A stretch of DNA of 64,000 nucleotides from Unio delphinus (taxonomy: Eukaryota; Mollusca; Bivalvia; Unionida; Unionidae): the NCBI GenBank assembly GCA_029339505.1, contig JAQISU010000123.1:5192501-5256500 (forward strand), in the 5' to 3' direction. Positions 9,863 to 55,199 of the stretch are shown here, in pieces. The notes under the pieces are model-generated. The model worked only from the letters and a program-made list of their open reading frames with translations, had not been told where the DNA came from and did not search any database. Position 1 is the first letter of the stretch. Every line of letters starts with the position of its first letter. A program made the translations under genes and the position numbers.

Positions 9863-12800
9863 TAATGTCCCAAAGTTAATAAGCAATGCCTGCCATTATG
9901 TTGTGCATCCTTTCATTTATATCCCAAACATTTCCAAAACAGAGCCATCATTTTACCATGATTTTATCTAAATTATATCAACTATTTTTAATTAGATGTT
10001 TGGATATTTGGCTAATAATGACAGATAAACACATTTTCATTTTTGAAATGCTTAAATTGAACAAAAATCCCAAGTTTCATCTGCCATGGTATATTTTGAG
10101 TCACATGGTCGAGCATGAAAAACTAGATGTCTGTTTTGGTAACTCAATAAACCAGCAAGAAAAATTGTGTAAGTTGAATGTAAGATGTGAGATCAAAATC
10201 CTGAAGCCTAGAGTTTAATTATTCCACAAAATAATCATTTCTTAACTAAAAATTGTCCTGGGATGGGGCACCAAATATTTATGTTTTAACTATCCTGCTT
10301 GTATATATATGTTATGGTCTATAAAAAACAAGAAACACTGCATAACGTTTATGAATAATTTCTAATACAGCAATCTCAGTTTCAAGTCAAATACCTAATT
10401 GGTTGATCTGGAAAATATATGGAGCTAGATAGGCATGCACAAAATTATAGCCAGTATTACGATTTCTGTCAGTTGCAATGCTGTATACACAGTTATGACT
10501 AAATAAACCGTTCACCTGAAGAAAATGAAAGGAAAAAATAAATTGCAGCCCAGACAATATGTAGAGAGATAATTTACAGATTTCCAAATAGTGGCATGTC
10601 ATTGACTGACCTGAAGCTTAAATTGATGAAGATGGTATGTTCTGTCAGACAGATAAGATACGCTATTGAAATAGTCTAGTGCTTTCTATATAATTACTGT
10701 TGAAGGGCTGTAATTGAAATCTAAATTTGTTTATCACCTTCTACCATTAATTCCCCTCTCAATAGGTTTATGTTTTCAATTTCTTTGGCAACAATATTTT
10801 GACTGAGAGACCTAAAATATGAAATGGCCACTGAAATTTTCGAGTCTGTATTCCAGTGGCTACTAAAATTTGATAAATAAGGGTTTAAAATAAAATAAAA
10901 TGCTGATTAACCTGTCAAATAGAAACAACTTAATACTAGATTTTCAGTGTGTCTCAGTATATCTTAAAACTATAGACGTGTATTGGACTTTTGCTCACCA
11001 GTTAACTCTAGAGTAACCCATTGATTTGGTTGAACAGGACTATGAAAAAGTACAAAATGATTTGGAAATAGCAAGAACTATGGTTCTTTTGAATAGTTTT
11101 AACAAAGTTTGTTTCCCTTCCAATTGATGCAGTCTTGCATTTTCTTTTGAGTCAGAGAAATTTGAAGACATTTTGTAGTGATATCAGCATTCATTTAGCT
11201 ATTCATACAGAGGACGAATTGATTCCGAAAATGAGAGGACAAAATTTACATATTCAGAGAACAAAAGCATTGTTTTGATCCTGGTACCATTTGCAGCTGG
11301 AGTTCATTTTTACTTTGCATCAGAGATTCAACAACGAATCAGCAAGAGTTCTATTACTTGTGATATGTTCCTTTTGTGTCAGAATGATTTTCTTTAACAT
11401 AAGAGAATTTAATTAACATAGATCTGCCTTGTCAATATTGTATTATCTCTAGTAGACTCCTTTTTAATTTTTAGTCACATTATTTTGGGAACAATTTAAG
11501 CATTTTTTTAATAAGACATTCAATTATAGTGTTCTATTTAAAATAAGGAAATAAATAAGTTGAGAAAATCTTTTAGAATTCCATCTCCATTTCAAGTAGG
11601 TTAAAATATATCAACATGTTTGCCCTGGCTTGAGTTGGAAATTATGCTTTAAAGATTGAAAGCATTTCATGTCAGGCAAAACTTTGACAGTTTTAACAGT
11701 TCATTATCAAAGAAACATTTGTGGAGAAACTCAATATTACCTTAAATAATGTTTCTCATTTTTAACAGTGGGTAAGGGGTTGGGGTTGGTTGTTGGCTCT
11801 TCTGAAAAACTTGAACTTAAATAGAAGATTTCCAGAAATTTTTGAAAGTAGGACATTGTCCTGTCATCAAGCCAGTTCCTATTAGGGATGTTGCCATTAA
11901 ACATACTCGGTACCCAGGAAAGGTTGTTCTTTACAAATGTATGCCAGGTTATCCTGAATACTTAAGATATTTTTAATTGTATCTGTTAGTGTCAGTTCCA
12001 CATAAAAAGTGTCTTCTCAGGATCCCATGTATGTTTAACTGCAACAGCTGTAATGAGAAAGTAATATGGTACATATCTATTAATAGTACTTGGTTAATTT
12101 CTCTCAGACAGTCATCATTTCAGGTAAAGCTTTAAAAATTCACTTTACTGTTAAATGAATAATAATAGCAAGTGATGTATTTTAAAAATGTGTGTGTTTA
12201 GTTTGTGAGTTTATGGGAATTTGTTTGCCAAATAACCACTTTTCAACTGAATTCTAACATAAAATATGTGATATTTGGGATTTTTGTGTATCTCCTTGTT
12301 AAAATAATTAGAGGAATTTTATGGGGTTTTTTTAATGTTAAAATTTAGTGTACAGATACCCTGTTTTTGTTGCCATATATTTTAGAAAATGGATGCCGAA
12401 ATCTTGTTATCTGCATTATTTAACATGTGCCTTTGTTTTCATTGACTTTCAAAATTCCTAAAGCTTTGAAAAGTCTTATTGGTAACTCTCTATTCAACAT
12501 AGTTGTTACAAAGTACAAGTAATCCTTGGGGTGTTTTTCAGGACTACATTTAATACACATGTTAAGGTCTTCAAATTAAAATCTTAAACAATTGTTCAGT
12601 TATTTGCATTATTTAGCATATAGCTTCTTTGTTTTCATGGACTTGCAGCAAAGCTCTGAAGTTTTTCAACTCTTGATTGCAAGCAATTTTGTTAAATTTG
12701 CCTGATAACACCAATATGTTTTATGATACAATTCCCAGACAAAAAAAGTTCCATTGCTTCACTACAACATTCCGACAGTTCTGGTTATTTTAATTGTAGA

Positions 12801-13009
12801 TATACATTTTTGTTACAGGTATTACATCAAAAAATTGATAACCATGTTCAAACATATGTAAGATCCAGGATTCAATTTTTCTAGTAAATGTAGACAATGC
12901 AACTCAACCTTTAAATAAAATAAGATGTGCATCAACATATGTTATTATATGGTTCATAGTGGTTTTTTGTATGTTTTTCCTCATTCATTTGTATTGTTAT
13001 ATTTGTTGC
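9863..13009. other. intergenic DNA, no gene seen
   Basis: Over 3 kb of AT-rich DNA with short chance frames only. Two stretches around 12405-12480 and 12598-12680 (both with TCTGCATTATTTA/TTTGCATTATTTAGC and CTTTGTTTTCAT) look like an old duplication. No domain is recognised on either strand. Confidence 0.45.
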
Positions 13010-13915
13010 AGGAACTATTGAACCAAAACGAAACTTATTTGGATGCTATGTGCATTATTCAACCAAACCAGACCTAACTGGATGTGTACATTATTGAACC
13101 AGCCCATCCCTAATTGGATGTGCAGATTACTGAACCAGCCCAGCCGTAATCGGATGTGCAGATTACTGAACCAGATTAAGTTTAATTGGATATATACATA
13201 ACTGAACCATACTAGGTCAGATTTGATATATGCAGATTATTGAATTATACCAGGCCTACTGGTATAGGTAGATTGATGAATGAGACCATACCTGATTGGA
13301 TATGTAGAGTATTCAGCTGGAACAGACCCAATTGAATATGCAGATTATTGAACCAGACCAGTATTATATAGACCATACCTGATTGGATATGTAAAGTATT
13401 CAGCTGAAACAGACCCAATTGAATATGCAGATTATTGAACCAGATGAGTCTTATATAGACCATACCTGATTGGATATGTAAAGTATTCAGCTGAAACAGA
13501 CCCAATTGAATATGCAGATTATTGAACCAGACGAGTCTTATATAGACCATACCTGATTGGATATGTAAAGTATTCAGCTGGAACAGACCCAATTGAATAT
13601 GCAGATTATTGAACCAGACGAGTCTTATATAGACCATACCTGATTGGATATGTAAAGTATCAGCTGGAACAGACCCAATTGAATATGCAGATTATTTAAC
13701 CAGACGAGTCTTATATAGACCATACCTGATTGGATATGTAGAGTATTCAGCTGGAACAGACCCAATTGAATATGCAGATTATTGAACCAGATGAGTCTTC
13801 TTGTATATGTAGATTGATGAAACAGACCAGGTCTAATTGTATAATGTATATTAATGAATCATACCAGACTTAATTGGATAACAGATGTTTTTAACCAGAC
13901 AAAACCTAATTGAAT
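13010..13915. repeat. 87-bp higher-order tandem array
   Basis: Five to six copies of an 87-bp unit (for example starting at 13371, 13458 and 13545) with the core GACCATACCTGATTGGATAT, then CAGACCCAATTGAATATGCA. Flanking DNA at 13020-13290 and 13800-13915 holds shorter, diverged monomers of about 36 bp (GAACCAG...TAATTGGATGTGCAGATTA). Because 87 is a multiple of three, it produces a repetitive 130-residue reading frame on the minus strand that is not a gene. Confidence 0.9.
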
Positions 13916-14639
13916 ATCTTGAGGCTTAAGATGTTCCCAAAACCTGACTTTACTTTGGTTTAATTTTTGGTCACAGGATGAAATTTTAGGATGTCAGCAT
14001 GTAAGCACGATACCATCATTATCTTAGAAATTATGCTTAATTGAATGATATTATGTAGATGCTTTAGGAGATTAGGAAAACCTTATTGTCTGATTCAGTT
14101 GACAAAGTTTTCATGGTCACTGGCTGATGTTTATTTTCTAGAAATGGACATTAGACATCTGATTAGGTTATGATGACCTTGACCTTGTATGGTCCTACAT
14201 GTCAGCACAATATATGCCATCATTCTTACGGCACCAATTACATTGTTTGCATGCATGCATATTTTGGCCATTTTTCTGTGTCATGAATGATATTATTTGC
14301 AGCAGAGGTTATTTCTGTCTTTAAAGAAACAATTATGTTCTGGGTTTTACCTTTGAACACAATTACGCTCAAGTATTGTTACTATAGGAATATGTTAGTA
14401 CCTTAGCACAGTGCTAAGTAATTTTTAAAGATCTTTATTAAGTTGTTTAGTTTACACTTTCAAGTTGATTTTTTTCATGCAGACTCTTGTACTTGCATGT
14501 TAATGGAAATGTTGCTTATATCCAAAATACTGTATGCTGGCAATAAATTTAAATGAACCAGAATATATGTTGAGTTATTCATATGATGTTAGTTTGAATA
14601 TAATTTGTCAGCTATTGTACATTAAAGTAAACTTTCAGG
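13916..14639. other. intergenic DNA, nothing recognised
   Basis: No coding sequence or clear repeat supported. A stretch near 14168 contains TGACCTTGACCTT, a possible direct-repeat nuclear receptor half-site, which is weak evidence on its own. Confidence 0.4.
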
Positions 14640-14840
14640 GTGCCAGGTGGTGAGTAGTCAAAGGTGCTCACCTTTACAGATCAGTGTCATCTCACCAGTC
14701 TGTGTGGGTTTAAGTCTTGGAATTAGCCAGTGTGGGTATATGAGGCAGCTCACCAGTAGCTTTCTGTGGGTCTGTGGCCACTACATACAGCTTATCATAT
14801 GCTAAAAGAGCTTAATTAAACCCAAAACAAGAACAAATAA
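14640..14840 (+). mobile_element. SINE family B, diverged copy
   Basis: Contains a B-box-like GTGGGTTTAAGTCTTGG, then AGCCAGTGTGGGTATATGAG, AGCTCACCAGTAGCTT, and a 3' end CATATGCTAAAAGAGC with TTAATTAAACCCAAAACAA. These blocks align in order with the better-preserved copy at 52968-53403, with part of the centre missing. Confidence 0.7.
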
Positions 14841-15527
14841 ACTTTCAATTCCTCACATTCCATGAATTCCACCATCAAGCTGTATGAATGAAGTAGTGAA
14901 GCAGTGCATATAAATTCTAGCTTTTCTTTTATAGAACTTGGTTGCATTTTACTGCATGTTTGAAAGAGGGAGGTGAAGTAACTCTAAAGAACATTTGATT
15001 TGGAACTAGCTGAGAAATCAACATGAGCTCATCCATGCACATAAAATGGTTGAATGTTAATTTGATGTTAACTGTTTGTTATTTTTTTTTTTTTTAATTT
15101 CACCAGGTCATTTGTGTGCAAAAATATAGCCTTTTGCATCTGTGTGCACTATATGCCATGAAGGTGTATAATTGTAGTAACCAAGCAGGGCTGTTTTGTC
15201 ATTCGTGTCTTTGTAAATATATTTGAATCTTTTCATTTTATAAATTTTGTTGATTTATTGAAATGCATAATGCTGTAGTTAAAGAAATGTGTCAATCAAA
15301 TGTGCCTAGATTTACAAAACCCAAATAGTGTAAAGCAAGATATAACTGGTCTCTAACCCATCATCATTGTTAGACAGTTTAGTATAATTTTAGCTATGTT
15401 TGCATGCAATCTGCATACAGTCCATAACCTTTCAGCAGTTTTGAATTTTTGTAAATGTTATTCAGATGTTCATTTAATCTGACATATTTCAATATTTCTT
15501 GAGTTTTAATATGCTTATTCTGTTACT
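14841..15527. other. intergenic DNA, nothing recognised
   Basis: AT-rich sequence with a T11 run near 15080 and no supported gene. Confidence 0.4.
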
Positions 15528-16025
15528 CCAATATCTCTTGACAGTTTTAATATGAATAATCAGCCATACTCCAGTTTCACTTGACAGTTTTAATATGAAT
15601 GATCAGCCATACTCCAATATCTCTTGACAGTTTTAATATGAATAGTCAGCCCTACTCCAGTATCACTTGACAGTTTTAATATTAATTATCAGCCATACTC
15701 CAGTATCTCTTGACAGTTTTAATATGAATAATCAGCCATACTTCAGTATCTCTTGACAGTTTTAATATGAATGATCAGCCATACTCCAGTATCTCTTGAC
15801 AGTTTTAATATGAATGATCAGACATACTCTGGTATCACTTTACAGTTTTAATATTAATTATCAGCCATACTCCAGTATCTCTTGACAGTTTTAATATGAA
15901 TGATCAGCCATACTTCAGTATCTCTTGACAGTTTTAATATGAATGATCAGCCATACTCCAGTATCTCTTGACAGTTGTAATATGAATAATCAGACATACT
16001 CTGGTATCACTTGATAGTTTTAATA
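15528..16025. repeat. 43-bp tandem satellite
   Basis: About 11 units of 43 bp with core ATCTCTTGACAGTTTTAATA, then TGAATGATCAGCCATACTCC. A variant with ATTAATTATCAGCC recurs at a spacing of several units, again suggesting block duplication. Confidence 0.95.
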
Positions 16026-16538
16026 TGTACATGCAGTGTAGTGCATGTTAAGTCCTGCTGTGAATAAATTTGTTATGTAATTGTAATAAATTCCTCTTCA
16101 ATAATGCTATTACATTAGTAATATTTGTTTAGATTATCTAAGCAAATGACAAGACAGAAATCACTTTTCCAATAATGACAGCCACATCAACATTTTTTTT
16201 CAGCAAAAAGAAATGAACAGGTTTTTCCACACTTCTTTACATCCAGTCCGTATTGGGTTAATTAAATAAATTAAAAAAAAGTAAAAAGAAAATATATAAC
16301 TCTCACCACAAATCTAGTCTTTACAAAGATATCCTAACAGTTTTTGAATTCAACAGTTGCCTGGCCTCAACACTAATTGCCCTGGCAAATTTCCTATATA
16401 TATGTTGTGTAATTAGTGGTCACCTGTTGTCCACAGTCAGCAAACACGTTTTTTTAACAAAGCAGTGATTTTACCCTGCCTTCTAGTTGCTGGAACATAT
16501 CATTAGTAAGCACTGCAAGTATGCAAGAGCGAGGCATG

Positions 16539-16722
16539 GTACAGTTAACTCTGCTTATATGCAAAACCACTGAACTGGACCCAAGCTATGTATATATTAA
16601 AGGGAGGATGCATTTAAGTGGAATTCATGCATATTAATGAAGGAAAAATGGGACCATACTTTCGCTGTGCACTTAAGCGATCTATGTAATTAAGTGATAT
16701 GTATTTAAGTGGAGCTGACTCT
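16539..16722. mobile_element. possible MITE with pogo/Tigger-like ends
   Basis: The left end reads CAGTTAACTCTGCTTATATG and the right end, on the other strand, CAGAGTCAGCTCCACTTAAA; internal GTATTTAAGTGGA and GCATTTAAGTGGA blocks are also related. Imperfect inverted ends starting with CAG and a size of about 180 bp suggest a non-autonomous Tc1/mariner-superfamily element. No coding sequence is present. Tentative. Confidence 0.35.
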
Positions 16723-16724
16723 GT

Positions 16725-16731
16725 GTGTGTG

Positions 16732-16792
<61 letters not shown>

Positions 16793-16795
16793 CCT
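16725..16795. repeat. (TG)n(TA)n microsatellite
   Basis: Interrupted TG repeats followed by about 45 bp of TA repeats. Confidence 0.95.
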
Positions 16796-17089
16796 GAGTG
16801 GATATATAAACATTTCATAATGAATTATATATCATGATCTAATGAGACTCAAATGAGTCAAGAAGTTTATTTTGAAAGCATGGCAGTTTTTGACCTTACA
16901 AAAGGTATACTTGTGATATCCCACAAGGTTTAGTAGCCAAGTCTCATCTGAAGCTTCTGAGCCCAGTCATTTAATATTTGGACATCTATGTGCAGGGTCA
17001 AAGTCAATTGCCTATTGTAAACTTGGAATTCACTGCCACTGTTCAGTGGTGACATAGAGTAGCTGCCTTCTAGTTCACCTAGCAAACTT

Positions 17090-17152
17090 AAACAATGTTT
17101 CATTGAGTTATATCTGCAAGAAATTCATTGAGTTATATCTGCAAGAAATCAG
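17090..17152. repeat. short direct duplication
   Basis: Two adjacent copies of a ~27-bp segment beginning CATTGAGTTATATCTGCAAG. Confidence 0.8.
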
Positions 17153-17496
17153 TAGTAATTTATTTTTATTTCAGAGAAATTGTTAATATTTTAATTATCT
17201 CTTTAATCTACATAGAAATGAGACAAAATGTCTGTGTTGGTGAAATATGACCTGATACCATTTTATTGCTACTGTAGTCACATGCCCACACAAATCTTAC
17301 AATCGACATGCCTATGTAGTCCTGCACTGTCAACAATAAGCCTCCTTCCAGTGCTATACAAAATTTTGAAAATATTAAATGAAAGTCTCATTTTTTTGTA
17401 ACAGAATGAAAGGACACATAATTCTCAACATACTTAATCAGAGAACAATGACCAGAAAATTCTCACTCAAGATTAACCATGAATGGAGCATGTATC

Positions 17497-17565
17497 ATGT
17501 GTGTGTGTGTGTGTGTGTTTGTGTGTGTGTGTGCGTGTGCACATGCGCATTGTAGAGAGAGAGAA
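17497..17565. repeat. (TG)n / (GA)n microsatellite
   Basis: An interrupted TG tract followed after a short gap by a GA tract. Confidence 0.9.
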
Positions 17566-18064
17566 ATAAGTGCATGTTCACAGTTGTAGAGTTTGTATTG
17601 TTGCTGATCAGTAAACTAAATACATGTATCATGGAAAAGATACTGTAACAACTGCTAACAAAAATAAAATAATAATGATACCACTGCTAATAATAATGCT
17701 GCTTGGTTCATAGTATATGAATTTGTCTTGGACCAAGTTCAGATGTTTTACCTGTCATGAGAGGTCACCTTTTACTTTTGCCATTTCCCATGGATAGCTG
17801 ATATAGTCAAGTTTGGCTGTATTTTATAACTTGAAATGTTCTTAAAAACTTCATTTAATTTCATGAATTTGGAAAACACGAGTCAATATTTTATTAACAA
17901 TTATTTCACATAGTATTGCATTTGATAAAAAATGGCATCTGTTATCCCTCATTAAATATTATTGGCAGCATTAAAAGAAAGCTTGAGCTAATGTTGTTAC
18001 ATCATGTGTAATGTGACATGTCAATGAGAAAATTTAATATACAGTTATCAGTAACAATTTGTAT

Positions 18065-18143
18065 TTTAAAGAATATTTGATACATAAATCAAAGAATATT
18101 TTATACATAAATCAAAGAATATTTGATACATAAATCAAAGATA
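18065..18143. repeat. three tandem ~27-bp units
   Basis: Three copies of AAAGAATATTTGATACATAA followed by ATC. Confidence 0.85.
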
Positions 18144-18593
18144 CATACCTAATAAATATGCTTAGTAAACAAGTCTTTAGAACACTGCAAACAATAGGAA
18201 CAATTACATTTACAAAATGCAAAATTATAATATATGAGGTAAGTCTTGTGCAATTTCTAGTCGTAGAGCCCCATTGATCTGTTAGAAAGGAGCACAGTTA
18301 AGTGTAATTAGTGACTTTGTTCACTTGATGTTTATGATACAATTAGTTTAGAAACAATATATTTTGATTAAAATCGCTCTCATGTCTCTCTCTTTAAAAA
18401 CACAGCATTTCTTAGTTCTAAACATCTTTAAAACATCATTAAAAAAATTATGAAATTATAAATGTTGATAAAAATATATTTATTAAATGATACAACCACT
18501 CCCACTGCCACCGCAATATTTACATGACTTTGACAAATCATAGCTAAGGATACATCTGCCTGTATATAAGGCAACGTCCTATGTATTGAAAAA

Positions 18594-18620
18594 TGTGTGT
18601 GTGTGTGTGTGTGTGTGTGA
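18594..18620. repeat. (TG)n microsatellite
   Basis: About 26 bp of TG repeats immediately before the decayed LINE fragment. Confidence 0.9.
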
Positions 18621-18621
18621 A

Positions 18622-19305
18622 ATGATTCTTCAGTCTGGCACAAAATTCACAAACATTATTAAAAGACTGCAAAGACTCCAGATGCTGTATCAGTGTATCA
18701 TGACTGAAACAGGACAAAAAGACTTCTTCCACAGGAGTCCATCAGGGAGTTACCCAATCACCATTTCTTTTCCTCAGGCTTATTTATTTCATAATAGTGT
18801 CATAGGTAAACAAGCCACTCAATTAAAAAGGATGGGAGTTTGCAGACAATATTGCAATACTCTGGACAGACAAGGACAACCTATAAGATGCAACCACAAC
18901 CATCTCAAACATGGCAGTCAATCTAGGACTATTACATTAATAGCTATAGGGGAAATACAAAGATCAAATATTTCATGGTAGGCAGTCCTGGATACTAAAG
19001 GACACAGGTGGATATAAAATCCAAATGCTTAGTACCTCAACAAAACTCCAGCTGTTGAACTCCATCATCCTTCCTGTTGTTTACATGAAAACTAGAAAAC
19101 CAATAAAACACAAACTGAATACACGACCTCCCCTCTAAAAAAAAATTAAATGGATCAGGCACATCCTCAGGATACCAGAAACAGGAGCAGAAAAAGCAGC
19201 CATAGACTAGACTTCCATCTTTGTAAACCAGGGAAGAGGATGGCTGAAGACTTGAAGAAGGACAATGCTAGAAGACCTATACTAGAACAGGAGAACCTAA
19301 CTTAC
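18622..19305 (+). pseudogene. decayed non-LTR retrotransposon reverse transcriptase
   Basis: A heavily mutated LINE fragment on the plus strand, visible only by joining frames. It begins with KFTNIIKRLQRLQMLYQ, the segment that precedes the RT 'VRQGCLLSP' motif. Near 18841 another frame reads FADNIAILWTDKDNL, a damaged version of the F-A-D-D catalytic motif with Asn at the second Asp, then a stop. Near 19030-19075 a STKTKLQLLNSIILPVVY-type segment follows, and at 19150-19260 WIRHILRIPETGAEKAAID and WLKT-stop-RRT, the C-terminal zone common to these LINEs. Several stops and frameshifts make it non-functional. The clade is uncertain. Confidence 0.65.
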
Positions 19306-19312
19306 AATAATG

Positions 19313-19530
19313 TGTGGGTTTTTTTTGTGGTTTAATGCCACCTTTCAGTATTTGTTAGGCTGTACATGGCAGTAAGTATATTTTGTGGAAGAAGAAACAG
19401 GGAAAAATCACCGCATGAATGGTACACTTCCTCGCATACCCACACAGGCCAGGCTGAGACTTAAACTCACAAGGACTGAGTTATGTTCTCTGATCTATAA
19501 AGGTGATTTAGCCCGCAAAACGACCAGTTA
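19313..19530 (-). mobile_element. SINE family B, near full-length
   Basis: On the minus strand it reads a B-box-like GTGAGTTTAAGTCTCAG, then GTGTGGGTATGCGAGGAAGT, a ...TTCTTCTTCCACAA block, TACTGCCATGTACAGCC, and a 3' end CTGAAAGGTGGCATTAAACC with an A-rich tail. The order matches the copy at 52968-53403. Confidence 0.75.
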
Positions 19531-21924
19531 TGAAATGCTTTATAAAGAACAATAACTGGCATAAAACACCATGAAATATATTACAGTGATATATCTTATT
19601 AATGACCATGTCCCCATTAACTTCATAATGTTGAGATAACTTTGATTGTAAAATGTACTTTAAACATGATTTAGTTCATGCACTAATTCTTTAAACATTT
19701 AAGACACAATTTATACAAAGTGTAAAACAAATGATTAATACATGTACAAAAGCTTTGACATTTTAAAGCAGGTTAAAAAGTTTTAAAATTAAGCAGATTT
19801 ACAAACCCCATCATCATACAAGACATACTAGCTAATAAGTGAAACAAAACGAAAATTTAATATATTTCCTACTACTGTAGATTGTTTAATATTTTACTGC
19901 AAAGTCAATGTCAGGTGGAAGAGTTGATGTTCAGTTACCAGCATTTTAGATTTTTTCATTCACTCTTTATTCACTGATTTCTGTTACCAGGTGATAATAA
20001 ACAATTTAGCTAATCACATTAGAAACATGATTTTGAAGATACATGGAAAATTAATTTAGTACATTTTTTCTCTGGCTGTGTTAGCAAACCATCTTCAGAA
20101 TAGACACCTGACAGGTCATTTACCTGCCTATTTATTTTCATAGCAAGGTTAGTCTTGAACATGTGCTGGCATATGTAACCAGTTTGAAGAAGAAAAATAT
20201 ATACAAGTACATTTGTAATTGTATTTAATATGCATGTCATGCCCCAAGAACAATCAAAAAGGAATTCTAACAAGGCTTATGCTTTTAATTTAATTTAAAA
20301 TGTAACTTTGATTTTCAGTTACCTTGGCTTTTTTTAAACATCCTAGTGTCCCAACTAGTCTTTATAGTTACCTAAATACTAAATTTGCTATTTTTTCAAT
20401 ATATTTACTTGTTTTGTCCATTATATTTATGTGCTTTGTTGGTATCTATTAAAAATCATCTTTTTTTTAAAAGTCCTTGTTGATTCGTCAGCACTTTGAC
20501 CTGTGGACCAAATAGCAATCACAAGTTGATAATACTTTAAAGCTTTATAAATGCTGCTGAAAATGAAATGTCTACACATTGTTTATTACACCTTCATTTC
20601 AAACAAATACATTTTGAACTTATATGATGTTGGTTCAGCCAAACAAACTTTGAAAACTATATTTGATAAAGATGTTACCAAAATTAAAATATTTATGTTT
20701 TTAAAAGGAGCAATGAACCTAAATGGATATTTATGATTAAATAGAGCCACATAACACACAAATGTTTTCCTTGGCAAGTAAAATTTATTTACTTGTCTAT
20801 TGGGAAAATGAAAATAATAATGACCATTTTTTTCCCAACCCTGTATATAGCAAGAGAAAATGCAGTACAAATATCAAGTGTAAAATGGCATTTAATAAGT
20901 TTAGCTTTTATTTTATTTATTTCAGTCAACCAACTTCCACTGTTTTGATTATATCAAACTTGACTATGCTTTTAAACACAGACTATGCTGGCCCCAAATT
21001 GTAATGTTCAAGTGGAATTAATAGTCTTCTGTCATTCCAAATGCTTATCAATATGTTGGAACCTGGCCATAAATTGTAAGGTTCAAGTGGAATTAATGTA
21101 ATGTTCAAGTGGAATTAATCGTCTTATCTCATTCAAAATGTTTATCAAGATATTTGAACCTGTATATTGTGGAACAAATCCCATTAAAAATCCTTGCATA
21201 AATGGACAGATTTTATGCCTTATAAAAATCTCTATTTATCCCTGTATTTCTTAAGCTGAGTTGGGAAATTAGTTACCTGATATCTGACTTTCATAATAAG
21301 TTTGACCACACTGTAGTCTATAAAATTTGCATCCATGCATGTATCCAACAAAAATGTCCAGAATTAAAAAGTGATAACAAATATATTTTGAAAATGGTAC
21401 ACTGAAAATTAACTTGAAAAATAAAAATGAGCAAATGTATGTATAACCAACATAGATTAAACTGATATCTTAAAGAGACAAAATAACTCGGAATGACACT
21501 GATGCACAAGGTCAAACTGAAGTTTAAATGGTTATTCTGGGGACACTGTTAAATTTATAATTCCATTAAAAAGGCACTAGCAATTTCGTAGATATAAAAT
21601 ATTGAAATAATACCTCCAAAGTTATATTTGGGGTCTTTTGGGGCTGCTTTTTTTGTAATTTGAGTTCCCATTTGTCCTACCGTACAAACTTGTTTATCTA
21701 GTATGTAATCATCATAAGTTTATCTGAGCCAATAAGATGAGTTGCTGTGACCTTGTTAAACAGTTTTCTGATCATTTTTCAGATTATACATGTTTTGACA
21801 ACTAATGCTTTCAGTGATTACTTCAGCTCAAATATAACAACCAACTCGTACACTAATTTTTTCTCGGCTCGGCTATCTTCACTAAATATTTTACATTGAT
21901 TATCTCATTTCATTACATTGTCAG
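19531..21924. other. intergenic DNA, no gene seen
   Basis: About 2.4 kb of AT-rich DNA with only short chance frames. A diverged duplication lies at about 20990-21165, with GTTCAAGTGGAATTAAT occurring three times and CAAATGCTTATCAA/AAAATGTTTATCAA twice. Confidence 0.45.
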
Positions 21925-22224
21925 ATTATCTGAAGTTATTGGAAGGTGGAGGTTGTGGGTTTGAATCCTGGCCATGTCATACCAAAGACTTACAAAAATA
22001 GTATTAACAGCTGCCTTGCTTGGCACTAAACATTAAGAGGTTAGTGTTAGGACTGGTCGGCCAGGTGTCAGGATAATGTGACTGGGTGGGACATTATGCT
22101 ACATGTCTGTGGCATGGTGCCCCATTCCTAGACATCACTGTAGACTGCCACATTGCAGACATCGTAGCGACATGACTTAAAATTTTTTAAAGCTACATTT
22201 GAAAACATTCTAATCTAATAATCA
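21925..22224 (+). mobile_element. SINE family A (tRNA-derived), 5' diverged
   Basis: Has a B box (GTGGGTTTGAATCCTGG), then TCATACCAAAGACTTACAAA, GTTAGTGTTAGGACTGGTCG, GTGTCAGGATAATGTGACTG, CATTGCAGACATCGTAGCGA and a 3' end CTAATCTAATAATC. All blocks occur in the same order in the copy at 31501-31817. The A-box region is degraded. It lies ~450 bp beyond the stop codon of the HHD/PDZ gene and could be in its 3' UTR, in antisense orientation. Confidence 0.85.
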
Positions 22225-22321
22225 TTATTATAACTCATATATTAAGATCCATTGTTTTAAGATTGTCACAAATTCAGAGATATATTTACCTGCACATAAT
22301 GCATTCTTGATTGCAGATAGG

Positions 22322-22545
22322 CTTGAAATCAGAAATAGAACAAAGAGCGATAGACCCAGATCTGCTATTAAAGAATGGACTGGCAGTACAAATCTTTTTC
22401 CTTGAAATCAGAAGTATAACAAACAGTAATAGACCAACATCTGCTATCAATTAATGAACTGGCAGATCAAAGTCTTTTTTTTTTCTTCAAAAGTTCCAGA
22501 ACTAAGAGCATAGACCCTGATCTGATAGCAATATTATATAATTTG
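22322..22545. repeat. ~78-bp diverged triplication, possibly related to the palindromic MITE
   Basis: Two clear copies beginning CTTGAAATCAGAA, with GATAGACCCAGATCTGC / AATAGACCAACATCTGC, and a third weaker copy with CATAGACCCTGATCTGAT. The motif AGACCCAGATCTGC is also the stem sequence of the MITE family at 34.6-52.8 kb. It lies just beyond the stop codon of the HHD/PDZ gene, probably in its 3' UTR. Confidence 0.5.
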
Positions 22546-22672
22546 GCAGATCTGTATCTATACTGTTTGGAATTCAGTATACAAGAAAATACAGTAAATG
22601 AATCACTATTATTAAGTAAATATTTCAAATACTTTTCTGAGACAGGTAACAAATACAAAAGTAAAAGTGAAA

Positions 22673-55199
<32,527 letters not shown>

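Noticed and set aside
13245..13637. 130-residue repetitive frame on the minus strand
   Set aside because: Produced by an 87-bp tandem repeat whose length is a multiple of three; no start context, splice signal or domain.
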